Positions 9,143-18,364 of a stretch of DNA of 57,996 nt are shown in pieces (positions within the stretch are counted from its first letter, which is position 1; every line of letters begins with the position of its first letter). Location of the stretch: the NCBI RefSeq assembly GCF_000282615.1, contig NZ_AKIY01000202.1, positions 1-57,996 of the forward strand, given 5' to 3'. Both the position numbers and the translations under genes were made by a program. Origin of the DNA: Bradyrhizobium sp. YR681 (lineage in GTDB: Bacteria > Pseudomonadota > Alphaproteobacteria > Rhizobiales > Xanthobacteraceae). The notes beneath the pieces are model-generated. The model was not told the origin of the DNA and did not search any database. It saw only the letters and a list, made by a program, of their open reading frames with translations.

Positions 9143-9588
9143 TGAGCGCGCTCCACCTCCGCCCCTATCGGCCCGAGGACGAGGCCGCCTCGATCGACCT
9201 CTGGCATCGCACCTGGCAGCGGGCCTATCCGCAGATCGATTTTGCCGCGCGGCTGGACTGGTGGCGGGAGCGCTGGAGGAAGGACCTGGTGCCGAAGGCC
9301 TCGATCGTTGTCTCCGAACAGAACGGCGTGCTGACCGGGTTCGTCACCATCGACGGCGAGGGCTATCTCGACCAGCTTGTGGTCGATCCCGATCACTGGG
9401 GCTCGGATGCGGCGCGATTGCTGGTGGATGAAGCCAAGCGGCTGTCGCCGTCAGAGATCACGCTGCTCGTCAACAAGGACAACGTTCGCGCCATCCGCTT
9501 CTACGAGCGCAACGGCTTTGTGAATGCCGGCGACGACGTGAATCCGACCTCGGGCCGGCCGGTGCTGAAGATGATGTGGCGGGCGTGA
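9142..9588 (+). CDS. GNAT-family N-acetyltransferase
   Basis: This is a 148-aa acetyltransferase of the Gcn5 fold, transferring acetyl from acetyl-CoA to an unidentified amine. The central strand YLDQLVVDPDHWGSDAARLL holds the acetyl-CoA loop, and the C-terminal NVRAIRFYERNGFVNAG is the standard motif B. It starts with GTG overlapping the TAG of the stator gene (TAGTG), with ACGGAGCGG just upstream, so it is translationally coupled to the OmpA-like gene. Its job in that operon is unknown. Confidence 0.88.
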   Translation: MSALHLRPYRPEDEAASIDLWHRTWQRAYPQIDFAARLDWWRERWRKDLVPKASIVVSEQNGVLTGFVTIDGEGYLDQLVVDPDHWGSDAARLLVDEAKRLSPSEITLLVNKDNVRAIRFYERNGFVNAGDDVNPTSGRPVLKMMWRA

Positions 9589-9658
9589 CGTCAGTCACGC
9601 AGGGACATCGAGACGTTTGCTATTCGTGCCGGTGACGGCAAGCAGATGGAGAGGATCG

Positions 9659-9904
9659 ATGAAGCTGAGCGACCTGACCAAGGGTTCAACGGTCCTGCTG
9701 GGCGTCATCGTCGCCGGATATGTGTCGACGACCTATGTCGACCAGCGTTTTGCCATGCCGGTCAAGACGGCGAGTGTGCCTGCTCCGACAAGCAGCCCAG
9801 CGCCAACGAACGGCCCCGCTCCATCGGCGTGCGTCGATGCGGACGGAAGCTGGAAGAACTGGCCGTGGCCGAACGTGCCGACGCTCTCGCCGAAGTGCAA
9901 ATAA
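9659..9904 (+). CDS. Small membrane-anchored Pro-rich protein of unknown function
   Basis: The 81-aa product is not a family I recognise. It has one N-terminal hydrophobic segment (STVLLGVIVAGYVSTTYV), a Pro/Ala/Ser/Thr linker at about residues 38-52, and a short tail with two cysteines and three tryptophans (GSWKNWPWPNVPTL). The ATG at 9659 has GGAGAGG nearby; an in-frame ATG at 9617 lacks a good site. The topology suggests a periplasmic tail on a membrane anchor, possibly with one disulfide. It is the first of a run of small orphan genes. Confidence 0.6.
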   Translation: MKLSDLTKGSTVLLGVIVAGYVSTTYVDQRFAMPVKTASVPAPTSSPAPTNGPAPSACVDADGSWKNWPWPNVPTLSPKCK

Positions 9905-9992
9905 CCCCGCTGCCAAATCAAATCGCGAGAACTACCCCATGCTCATTGTCAAATTCCCGGCGAACCGGCGCGCCGACCTGTAGCATCGCAAT

Positions 9993-11423
9993 ATGATCTC
10001 TCGACGTCATCTGCTGCGAGCGCCCTTGATGTTGCTGGCAGCTCCTGCGCGGGACGCCATCCCCGCCGGATCGCACGGACCAGCGGTTCGCGTGGTCGCC
10101 GATACCCCGAACAGCTTCTACGTCATGTCGCAGAACGTGCGTGGCACCGCTTTTGCCTATCATTTCATTCGCAACGTAGGTGGCAATTCGGCAACCGATC
10201 TTGCCGGCTCCTGGCCAAATTGGCGGTATGCCGGTTGCGCCGAATTCCCGAGCAGCTTGATGCCCTCAAGGGCAACGCCGTTGCGGACGTTCTCGAACGA
10301 CATCGGGGCGCAAGACTACGCTTTTGTGTTGCCGACATCCGTGGGCAAATTCGCCGGGTCATATCACGGCGTTGGAGCGGGCGGCTCGCTGACGGCCGAG
10401 TCTCTGACAATTGACGGGCAGGCTTTCGACCCGATCTCGAGCGGCGCGATCGGCAGCGAGATTGTTCTCGCGCACAGCGTCTCGATCACCGATGGCACCA
10501 GCACCGTCACGGTTACTGGCTTCAAGGTCACAATCAACGCGAGTGGGATATTCTTCGACCCCGGGACGATCTCCTCCGCGGCCGCGCTGCCAACTGCCTA
10601 TATCGGCATGGGCATTGCGACGGGGACATTCGACGAAGGGACCTTCACGCTGTCCAGTGGCGGCACCGAGTACAAGGTGCCGATCTCGGTGGGCTCTACG
10701 ACCTACGGCCGCATTTACCTGCAAAAGGCCAACATGGTCAGCCTTCGTCGAACTTCGGACGGAGCGACCGTGCGGTTTACGACAAATGCACCGACGATCT
10801 CGGGCTATCGCAGAACATCTGTCGTGCGGGACGCCAACCTTGACCGATCGAAGTTCTACTTCGACTTCGGAAGCTCGAACGCGGCGTTCGGCTCGGTGAC
10901 CGGAATTGCATGGTCGCAGACCTGTGAACTTGGTGCGACCAACGCGACTGCGTTCGCAGCCAACCTGATCACGAACGGGACGTTCAGCTCTGACGTGACC
11001 GGATGGACGGCTACCCACGGCGGCGGCAACATTGCATGGAACCCAGCCAATGGGGGCGTGCTGCGACAGACCCGGCATGCGGCTGCAATCGATGCCGGAG
11101 CGGTCCAGGCCGTGCCGACGACCATTGGCGTGCCTTACCTGTTGGCCGCCGAGACCAGTTATGCGCCGACTGTCGAAGGCTCATATTTGAACCCGTGCTC
11201 GATGGGTTTGTCCAACGCCGCCGGCGGCAGCACATCAAACCCAACCCCGGCTTATCCCCCGGTCGCCTTCGATCGGAATGGCTACAACGCGCACATCGTC
11301 ATTCCAACCGCCACTACTCAATATGCCATGCTGCTGATGCGGGCGGGGGTAGCGTCCGGCCAGGACGCGATCATTGACACCTGCGATTGGGACAACGTGT
11401 CGATGTTCCCGCTATTGCCTTAG
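9993..11423 (+). CDS. Orphan secreted protein with C-terminal carbohydrate-binding-like module
   Basis: The 476-aa product is not assigned to a family. It begins MISRRHLLRAPLMLLAAP, a short and weak Tat-like or Sec-like signal. The middle is rich in Gly, Ser and Thr with alternating beta-strand patterns. From about residue 325, ANLITNGTFSSDVTGWTA resembles the opening of CBM4/9-type or phage-tail-associated beta-sandwich modules, an inference from that motif only. Codon choice is less GC-biased than in neighbours, which suggests transfer. Its stop overlaps the convergent glycine-rich gene by 4 bases. It could bind a surface polysaccharide; no catalytic motif was seen. Confidence 0.7.
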   Translation: MISRRHLLRAPLMLLAAPARDAIPAGSHGPAVRVVADTPNSFYVMSQNVRGTAFAYHFIRNVGGNSATDLAGSWPNWRYAGCAEFPSSLMPSRATPLRTFSNDIGAQDYAFVLPTSVGKFAGSYHGVGAGGSLTAESLTIDGQAFDPISSGAIGSEIVLAHSVSITDGTSTVTVTGFKVTINASGIFFDPGTISSAAALPTAYIGMGIATGTFDEGTFTLSSGGTEYKVPISVGSTTYGRIYLQKANMVSLRRTSDGATVRFTTNAPTISGYRRTSVVRDANLDRSKFYFDFGSSNAAFGSVTGIAWSQTCELGATNATAFAANLITNGTFSSDVTGWTATHGGGNIAWNPANGGVLRQTRHAAAIDAGAVQAVPTTIGVPYLLAAETSYAPTVEGSYLNPCSMGLSNAAGGSTSNPTPAYPPVAFDRNGYNAHIVIPTATTQYAMLLMRAGVASGQDAIIDTCDWDNVSMFPLLP

Positions 11424-12028
11424 CGGCGCTCCGATCCGATCGGCTGTTCGGGTGAACCTGGTCCTGACCCCGAGGTTCCGATGGGCTGACCATTTGCAGA
11501 ATGGCCGACTCCAACGCCGGGGGCGCTGACGGCACCTGGGGCCGTCTCGGCCGGTGCGGTGTTGGCGCCGGTCACGGCCTTCGTCGTAGCGCTGGCGTTA
11601 TTGGTGTTGGTCTGTGATTGCTGAGAATTGGTGCTATTGGGATTCGATGGAGCCGAGGATGCTGCTGTGCTTGATATCCCCCCGCTCGGTCCGTTCGGAT
11701 TGAAATAGTTCGTCGGATGATTTGGCGTCGCCTGCGGCTGACTCGCACTTGAAGTTGACGAGTTTGCGGAGTTGCCGCCCGCAGAGGTCCCCGCCGCGCT
11801 TCCTCCCGACCCCGTGGCCGCACTACCGCCCGACCCCGTAGCGGCACTGCCGCCCGACCCCGTAGCGGCACTGCCCGCCGATGAGCCGCCTGCGCCGGCT
11901 GCTGCTCCTCCACCGGCTCCGCCGGCTCCACCTCCCCCTCCGCCACCTCCACCTCCCCCACCTTGGGCGAACGCGGATGATGAGAAGGCAGCGCAGGCCA
12001 GCGCAACGATGAGGATCTTATGGTTCAT
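11420..12028 (-). CDS. Glycine-rich secreted low-complexity protein
   Basis: The 202-aa product starts with a clear signal peptide (MNHKILIVALACAAFSSSAFA, cleavage after AFA). A run of twelve glycines follows, then Gly/Ala/Ser-rich sequence including three tandem copies of an eight-residue unit like GSAATGSG. The last ~110 residues are Asn/Ser/Thr/Gln/Pro-rich. No enzymatic domain is visible. The start at 12028 was chosen for the signal peptide; the frame is open to 12145. It converges with the 476-aa gene with a 4-base overlap. It is probably a disordered exported or surface protein; function unknown. Confidence 0.75.
   Translation of the reverse strand: MNHKILIVALACAAFSSSAFAQGGGGGGGGGGGGAGGAGGGAAAGAGGSSAGSAATGSGGSAATGSGGSAATGSGGSAAGTSAGGNSANSSTSSASQPQATPNHPTNYFNPNGPSGGISSTAASSAPSNPNSTNSQQSQTNTNNASATTKAVTGANTAPAETAPGAVSAPGVGVGHSANGQPIGTSGSGPGSPEQPIGSERR
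11805..11876. repeat. Three tandem 24-bp in-frame repeats inside the glycine-rich gene
   Basis: Units start at 11805, 11829 and 11853, each opening CCCGACCCCGT on the plus strand. Units two and three are almost identical. Because 24 is a multiple of three, gain or loss of a unit keeps the frame, so the protein length may vary between strains. Confidence 0.85.
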
Positions 12029-12152
12029 GACAGTCTCCCTGGAACGGAGAGACAATTTGCGTGCAGGCTTGGTAGTTCCTCCGCGGCGAAAGTTACACGC
12101 CAAACGCGGATCCGCTCGCCAAGGAAAATCTTCGAGGCGCGTCACAACTCCT

Positions 12153-12314
12153 TTAAAGTAGCCAGGCGATCACCTGCCAGCTGACCCACACCATCGCGGC
12201 GATCCACGCGATCATCGCGATGCCGATCACACCGAAATAGGCGATCGGGAGAAGAGATTTGCCGAGCCGCCCGCCCTCGCCAATCGAAGCCAATTCCCCG
12301 GTTCTGTCGAGCAT
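12153..12314 (-). CDS. Mini membrane protein (one C-terminal helix)
   Basis: This 53-aa product has a polar N terminus (MLDRTGELASIGEGGRL) and one long hydrophobic segment, IAYFGVIGIAMIAWIAAMVW, running almost to the end. The ATG at 12314 has AGGATC just upstream; the frame is open to 12365. No family is recognised. It belongs to the 9.6-13.1 kb patch of short genes. Coding status is supported by the ribosome-binding site and the clean helix, not by homology. Confidence 0.5.
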   Translation of the reverse strand: MLDRTGELASIGEGGRLGKSLLPIAYFGVIGIAMIAWIAAMVWVSWQVIAWLL

Positions 12315-12386
12315 ATCGAGATCCTGTCGTTTGGCGGAAAATATTGGCAGCGGGGCAGGAGGCACAACCAGTCCCTGCGATTAACC

Positions 12387-12655
12387 TCACCGGTCAACCT
12401 TAAGGCCGGTCACGTGAAAAATTGGCCGGAGGTCTTCTTCAAAGGCGATCATGGTTGACGCGCGAAGGATCGGGCCCTGGCGGTCCCGCACCTCGATCCG
12501 TCCCGTAATGCGACCATCAGCACACGGTCCAGTATTGTTTGACCGAGCGCCTCGAGCGCCAGACGTCTGGCATCGTCGATTCCAGGGAGATCAACGCCGT
12601 CATCGTCGATCTCGATACCGGCATCGTCGTGATAATCGAAGTAGACCCTGGGCAT
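12387..12655 (-). pseudogene. DUF6894-type small protein, interrupted by a 1-base frameshift
   Basis: The opening MPRVYFDYHDDAGIEIDDDG and following DDARRLALEALGQ match the DUF6894 pattern common in rhizobia. Translation in the starting frame then drifts into unrelated sequence and stops at 12449. From about 12518-12527 another frame continues the expected C-terminal part, including GRIEVRDRQGPILRAS and MIAFEEDL, and stops at 12387. The 269-bp span is one base short of 90 codons, consistent with a single deleted base. It is either a recent pseudogene or a sequencing error. Confidence 0.7.
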
Positions 12656-12835
12656 GAGGCGCTAACTTGGCCCATGCCGTCGAGTTCCTGTTTTTCCCGA
12701 CCTCAAGCAATTCCAGTTTTCGAGAATGCTTCACGGGCCGCGATCGAGATTCGGCAGCCGCCTGGGGATGCTCTCAGGCGGTATCTGTGACACGCGACGA
12801 TGTTCCGCGAGCAGCATCGCGGGGGTGCTTTCGCA

Positions 12836-13087
12836 CTATTTCGACGGAGCCGGCCGCATTTGCTCTGCGGGCAATGAAGGAAGCCCGAAACTGGTTCGGG
12901 CATCATCAGTGTGCCACGGTCGCCAGGCCGGCTCCGCAGCGACGCGCCGCGCATCTTCAACGCGTTCCGCCGCGATCTTTTCGCGATGGGTCAAACCGGT
13001 CAGAGGGTCTCGTTCTTCAACTTCGGCCGCGAAGCTGGAACTGGTCGCCATGGCGAGTAGCGCGAAGGCCAATTTGAGTGTCTTCAT
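12836..13087 (-). CDS. Small exported protein of unknown function
   Basis: The 83-aa product begins MKTLKLAFALLAMATSSSFA, a good Sec signal peptide with predicted cleavage after SFAA. The mature part is about 60 charged residues (EVEERDPLTGLTHREKIAAE and similar) with no cysteine and no known domain. It reads as a periplasmic peptide of unknown role. It lies at the right edge of the accessory patch and has no operon partner. Confidence 0.6.
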   Translation of the reverse strand: MKTLKLAFALLAMATSSSFAAEVEERDPLTGLTHREKIAAERVEDARRVAAEPAWRPWHTDDARTSFGLPSLPAEQMRPAPSK

Positions 13088-13235
13088 TGCAGGAGCTTAT
13101 ACGAGATGCGGCGATAAAGGCCGCCTTTGTTCAACCGCAATTGAACGACCCGTGCGGGCCTCGGCTTCCGCCAATAGAGGGGGAATTCAGTACGCCGGCG
13201 CTTCTCGATTTATCATTGCTGCCTCGAAAGACACG

Positions 13236-13257
13236 ATCGCCCGCCTGCGCGGGCGAT
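13236..13257. terminator. Perfect 9-bp inverted repeat downstream of the ABC exporter
   Basis: Arms ATCGCCCGC and GCGGGCGAT flank a CTGC loop about 40 bp past the exporter's stop. No long T-run follows on the minus strand, so it may be a REP-like hairpin that stabilises the 3' end rather than a classical terminator. Confidence 0.5.
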
Positions 13258-13295
13258 GACACCCTGAGTGTGGCAGCGTTTTGAACGCCTGAGCC

Positions 13296-15122
<1,827 letters not shown>

Positions 15123-15233
15123 TGGAATCCGACCAAAAGAGAGACGTTTGCTCCACATAGGCCGGTGCAGGGGGAGTGGCAAATCCGGGATGTCCCTTAG
15201 GGGACGGCCCGGTTCTCAAGTCCCCACAATGGC

Positions 15234-15262
15234 TTGTTTTAAGGGGGCCTGTGGGGTATAGA
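15234..15262 (+). promoter_or_regulatory. Candidate sigma-70 promoter of rpmE
   Basis: TTGTTT and TATAGA are separated by exactly 17 bp, about 62 bp before the rpmE ATG. Each hexamer matches the consensus at four of six positions. The leader would be about 55 nt. Confidence 0.5.
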
Positions 15263-15324
15263 CCCGGCCAAATCCGTCATTCGATAGCCACCCAAGCAAG
15301 GCGCCGGGCGCCCTAGGAATTGCC

Positions 15325-15552
15325 ATGAAAGCCGAAATTCATCCGAATTATCATACGATTAAGGTCGTTATGACCGACGGGACCGAGTACCTGACCCGCT
15401 CCACCTGGGGCAAGGAAGGCGACACGCTGAACCTCGACATCGACCCGAAGTCGCACCCGGCCTGGACCGGCGGCAACGCCCAGATGCTCGACCGCGGCGG
15501 CCGCGTCTCGCGCTTCCAGAAGAAGTTTTCGGGCTTCCTCAAAAAGGATTGA
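15325..15552 (+). CDS. rpmE: 50S ribosomal protein L31, cysteine-free form
   Basis: The 75-aa product, starting [19 protein letters not shown] and containing [13 protein letters not shown], is bacterial L31, a bridge protein of the large subunit. The zinc-ribbon cysteines of the C+ type (CxC near residue 16 and CxxC near 37) are absent, so this is the zinc-independent C- type. The start is preceded by an AGGA box. A strong terminator follows 28 bp after the stop, so the gene is monocistronic. Confidence 0.97.
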   Translation: MKAEIHPNYHTIKVVMTDGTEYLTRSTWGKEGDTLNLDIDPKSHPAWTGGNAQMLDRGGRVSRFQKKFSGFLKKD

Positions 15553-15580
15553 TCCGGCCTGCAAGGCTGGAGACGAAAAA

Positions 15581-15607
15581 CGCCCCCGGAGAGCCGGGGG
15601 CGTTTTT
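15581..15607 (+). terminator. Rho-independent terminator of rpmE
   Basis: A 9-bp perfect stem CGCCCCCGG/CCGGGGGCG with an AGAG loop is followed by TTTTT and then GTTTT. Confidence 0.92.
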
Positions 15608-15637
15608 GTTTTGGGGGTGTCGCGTCGCTACCAGACC

Positions 15638-15770
15638 CGTCGTCCTGAGGCGCGAGTGGCGCGATGCAAGACATTGCGCCGGGAGCCTCGAAGGATGGAC
15701 GGCCGAGATGCAGCAGCCGGGCCGTCGCCCTTCGAGGGCCGCTGAAGAAGCGGCCACCTCAGGGTGACGG
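15638..15770. repeat. Palindromic intergenic repeat, CGTCCTGAGG family
   Basis: Outer ends CCGTCGTCCTGAGG and CCTCAGGGTGACGG are inverted, and an inner pair (CCTCGAAGGATGGACGGCC against GGCCGTCGCCCTTCGAGG) forms a second stem. The outer arm matches the hairpin at 21268-21320, so both belong to one dispersed family. Confidence 0.7.
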
Positions 15771-15797
15771 TTCACCATCAAATGCGCGGATAGAAAA

Positions 15798-16307
15798 TTA
15801 CCGCTCGAACGCCGCCTTCAGCGCGTTGAGGTGCGGCACCAGCGGGTTGCCGATGGCGATGTGTTCGGCCGGCGGGGTGTGGATGGTGGTGTCGAGACGG
15901 CGCACCCGGGTCTGAAGGCTCATCGAGCGGTGGATCAGTTCCTGGAGCTGCAAGGGCAGCTTCTCGATGGTATCCGTGGGGCCGGGATCGGCGGCGCTGA
16001 GCTTGACCTTGGTCTTCTCGCGGTTGGCCTGGACCAGCGTCATCTCGCCTTCCTTGACCGCGCGGTGCAGCAACAGCCACGAGGCGAGCTGCATCAGGCG
16101 GGTGGTGAGGCGCATGCTCTCGGTGGCGTAAGTGAGGCTGACGGCGCGATCCAGCGCCTTGGCCTCGGTGCGGCCGGCGCCGTCGAGATAGGCGGCGGTC
16201 TCTTCGACCAGGTCCATGCCCTCACGGAACAGGACACCGAACGCCGCAGAATTGGTGAACCGCTCGCTGAGTTGAACGAGAGCACCTTCGGCTTGCAAAC
16301 GTTCCAT
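15798..16307 (-). CDS. DUF1465 family protein, RcdA-like protease adaptor
   Basis: This 169-aa all-helical protein (LSERFTNSAAFGVLFREGMD, TYATESMRLTTRLMQLASWL) fits DUF1465, the family that to my knowledge includes Caulobacter RcdA, an adaptor helping ClpXP degrade CtrA and other cell-cycle proteins. Length matches the family. The function here is inferred from the family, not from a motif. The ATG at 16307 follows AGGGGCG. The palindromic repeat at 15638-15770 lies just past its 3' end. Confidence 0.8.
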   Translation of the reverse strand: MERLQAEGALVQLSERFTNSAAFGVLFREGMDLVEETAAYLDGAGRTEAKALDRAVSLTYATESMRLTTRLMQLASWLLLHRAVKEGEMTLVQANREKTKVKLSAADPGPTDTIEKLPLQLQELIHRSMSLQTRVRRLDTTIHTPPAEHIAIGNPLVPHLNALKAAFER

Positions 16308-16480
16308 GGTTAACGCCCCTTACGCAACTGTTTACCCACCCGGCTTTGGCGCCGGCTTTATGATGAACAAATCATTGCGCGGGCGGGACGCGGAGTCCAG
16401 CGACAAGCGCGGATATGGTTTCCGCGGGTCTTTCCTTGGAATTCAACCCGGGCGAGACGCCGCGGAATGGGACAGGACGC

Positions 16481-16508
16481 AAAAAAGAGCCGCCGGAAAA
16501 CCGGCGGC
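16481..16508 (-). terminator. Strong rho-independent terminator on the minus strand
   Basis: An 8-bp GC-only stem (16489-16496 with 16501-16508) and four-base loop are followed on the minus strand by TCTTTTTT. It is nearly 400 bp from the nearest upstream protein gene (DUF1192), which implies a separate short transcript. Confidence 0.85.
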
Positions 16509-16582
16509 TTTGAAAGTTGATAACAGGGAGGCGTCAAACAGAGTGGACAGGAGCCACTCGGTGTCCAAACGAGGACAGTTCC
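16481..16582 (-). ncRNA. Candidate trans-acting small RNA with anti-Shine-Dalgarno motifs
   Basis: Read on the minus strand, three hairpins occur in order. The first is TGTCC/GGACA with a six-base loop (16577-16562). The second is GAGTGG/CCACTC (16559-16541) with the seven-base loop CUCCUGU. Third comes an 8-bp terminator GCCGCCGG/CCGGCGGC with a UUUU loop, followed by UCUUUUUU. Between the last two lies a single-stranded CGCCUCCCUGUU. CUCCU and CCUCCC are complementary to ribosome-binding sites, typical of alphaproteobacterial sRNAs. A promoter sits at the right distance. Expected length is about 100 nt. Resemblance to the MmgR/alpha-r8 group (CCUCCCU core before the terminator) is from memory and partial. 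Confidence 0.62.
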
Positions 16583-16587
16583 AAGTC

Positions 16588-16616
16588 ATAAAGCCGAAAG
16601 CTTAATCGGGAGTAAA
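16588..16616 (-). promoter_or_regulatory. Candidate promoter of the small RNA
   Basis: On the minus strand TTTACT (16616-16611) and CTTTAT (16593-16588) are 17 bp apart. Transcription would begin near 16581, just before the first hairpin. Confidence 0.45.
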
Positions 16617-16689
16617 CGAGCGAATTTTTTGAGGGTTCGTTAGCCATGTCGGCCAGAGGCCGAGCCCGCTGCTATGATGATCTCCCTCC

Positions 16690-16834
16690 CGTCATTCCGG
16701 GGCGCGACGAAGTCGCGAGCCCGGAATCCATAATCACAAGCGGATGGAGCGGCCCGCGTCGATTAGCCTGCCCCTTTCAACGGCCTGTGGTTATGGATTC
16801 CGGGCTCGGCACTGCGCGCCGCCCCGGAATGACG
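16690..16834. repeat. Palindromic repeat with CGTCATTCCGG ends
   Basis: The ends CGTCATTCCGGGGCG and CGCCCCGGAATGACG are inverted, and inner segments CCGGAATCCATAA and TTATGGATTCCGG are also inverted. The layout (two GC hairpins joined by a mirrored ATCCATAA core) matches the elements at 23307-23471 and 33140-33293, although the sequence differs. Confidence 0.75.
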
Positions 16835-16840
16835 ACGGCA

Positions 16841-16896
16841 TGGGTCCCGGTTCGGTGCGGCAGCGCTACGCGCCGCAGCGCGCCCGGGACACGAGA
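16841..16896. repeat. Half copy of the TCTCGTG-type palindromic repeat
   Basis: TGGGTCCCGGTTCGG through CGCGCCCGGGACACGAGA matches the right half of the element at 7969-8099, immediately after another repeat family. Confidence 0.6.
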
Positions 16897-16910
16897 TGAG
16901 AGTTCGGAGC

Positions 16911-17102
16911 CTACGACTTGAAAATACTGTTCGCCGCATCGCGGGAGGCGCGCTTCCTGGTGGCGGCGTCTTCCAGCCTTGTGATCTCGGTCTTGAGCAG
17001 GGCGACGCGCTCGGTCAATTCCTCGACTGACAACAGTGAGAGATCCTGTCCGATGTCATGGCTGATCTTCCTGCGCGGCTTGTCGTCGTCTTCCATCGGC
17101 AT
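16911..17102 (-). CDS. DUF1192 family small protein
   Basis: The 63-aa product has a charged N terminus (MPMEDDDKPRRK) and a coiled-coil segment, LSVEELTERVALLKTEITRL, characteristic of DUF1192, a short alphaproteobacterial family with no assigned function. AGGAGG lies 8 nt before the ATG at 17102. It is divergent from the quinone oxidoreductase gene, with about 110 bp between them for both promoters. Confidence 0.85.
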   Translation of the reverse strand: MPMEDDDKPRRKISHDIGQDLSLLSVEELTERVALLKTEITRLEDAATRKRASRDAANSIFKS

Positions 17103-17213
17103 TGTCGTTCCTCCTGCGTTCGCATCACAAGCGGCTGAGGCGGTTGCCAGCTTGGACCGCGCTGGCTAAGCAAAGGCCTCGTTTCCTCCCGCACCTTTGC
17201 TCAAGGACACATC

Positions 17214-18212
17214 ATGGACAAGCTGCCCGCGCAAATGACCGTGGTCGCCATTTCCAAGCCCGGCGGACCGGAGGTGCTGGTGCCGGAACAACGCAGCCTG
17301 CCGCAGCCCGGCCCCGACGAGATCCTGGTCAAGGTGCAGGCCGCCGGCGTCAACCGGCCCGACGTGGCGCAGCGCTCCGGCGCCTATCCGCCGCCGCCCG
17401 GCGCCAGCGACCTGCCCGGCCTCGAAATCGCCGGTGAAGTGGTCGCCGTCGGCAGCAACGCCAAGCGGCACAAGGTCGGTGACATCGTGATGTCGCTGGT
17501 TGCCGGCGGTGGCTATGCACAGTACTGCATCGCGCAGGACGGCCAGGCCATGAGCGTGCCGCCATCGCTGTCGATCAAGGAAGCCGGCGCGCTGCCGGAA
17601 ACCCTGATGACGGTCTGGCACAACGTGTTCGAGCGCGGCGGGCTGAAGGCCGGCGAGACGCTGCTGATCCACGGCGGCTCATCCGGCATCGGCACCATGG
17701 CGATCCAGCTTGCGAAGGCATTCGGCGCAAAGGTGTTCGTCACCGTGGGATCGCAGGACAAGATCGACGCCTGTCTCAAGCTGGGTGCCGACCGCGCCAT
17801 CAACTACAAGACCGAGGACTTCGTCGCCGTGATCAAGGAAGAGACCGACAAGGTCGGCGTGAACCTGATCCTGGACATGGTCGCCGGCGACTATGTCGAC
17901 CGCAACTACGACGCAGCGGCGGTCGATGGCCGCATCGTGCAGATCGCGACCCTCAACGGCCCCAAGATCAGCGTCAATATCGCCAAGGTGATGGTCAAGC
18001 GCCTGACGCATACCGGCTCGACCCTGCGCCCCCGTAGTAATGCGGACAAGGCGGCGATGGTCGCCGCAATCGAGGCGAAAGTGATGCCGCTTTTGCGCGA
18101 AGGCCGGGTCAAACCGCTGATGGACAGCTCTTTCCCGCTGGAAAAGGCATCCGACGCCCACCGGCGCATGGAGACGAGCGCACATATTGGCAAAATTGTG
18201 TTGGAGGTCTAG
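17214..18212 (+). CDS. NAD(P)H:quinone oxidoreductase, PIG3-type zinc-free MDR
   Basis: This 332-aa medium-chain reductase probably transfers hydride from NADPH to quinones. The GroES-like domain holds PGPDEILVKVQAAGVNRPD and LPGLEIAGEVVAVG. The Rossmann domain holds LLIHGGSSGIGTMAIQLAKAFGAKV. The structural zinc cysteines of alcohol dehydrogenases are absent, as in the TP53I3/QOR branch. The start has AAGGACAC upstream. It is a single gene. Quinone preference is inferred from family. Confidence 0.9.
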   Translation: MDKLPAQMTVVAISKPGGPEVLVPEQRSLPQPGPDEILVKVQAAGVNRPDVAQRSGAYPPPPGASDLPGLEIAGEVVAVGSNAKRHKVGDIVMSLVAGGGYAQYCIAQDGQAMSVPPSLSIKEAGALPETLMTVWHNVFERGGLKAGETLLIHGGSSGIGTMAIQLAKAFGAKVFVTVGSQDKIDACLKLGADRAINYKTEDFVAVIKEETDKVGVNLILDMVAGDYVDRNYDAAAVDGRIVQIATLNGPKISVNIAKVMVKRLTHTGSTLRPRSNADKAAMVAAIEAKVMPLLREGRVKPLMDSSFPLEKASDAHRRMETSAHIGKIVLEV

Positions 18213-18364
18213 GCCAACGGCCCAGCCGTGACGCCGGAAACCCTTTGATTTTCCTTGCTTTCGTGGCATCTATCGCGACGCACCGAACCACTTCCGTCCG
18301 GTCTGAAATCGTCTTTTAGAACCTTCTTGCACACAGAGTTTGCGTCGAACGCGGAGAGCTGACC

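Larger units (their letters stand above)
16308..16910. other. 603-bp gene-free interval
   Basis: This stretch between DUF1465 and DUF1192 holds a candidate small RNA (about 16481-16582, minus strand), its promoter, and two palindromic repeats (16690-16834 and 16841-16896). An open frame at 16306-16605 on the plus strand has no protein-like character and overlaps the RNA, so it is not annotated as a gene. Confidence 0.75.

Noticed and set aside
6920..9588. Zorya anti-phage system
   Set aside because: Only the stator-like pair is present; no ZorC, ZorD or ZorE homologue flanks it.
16306..16605. 99-aa plus-strand frame between DUF1465 and DUF1192
   Set aside because: No domain or good ribosome-binding site; it runs through the terminator and hairpins of the small RNA.
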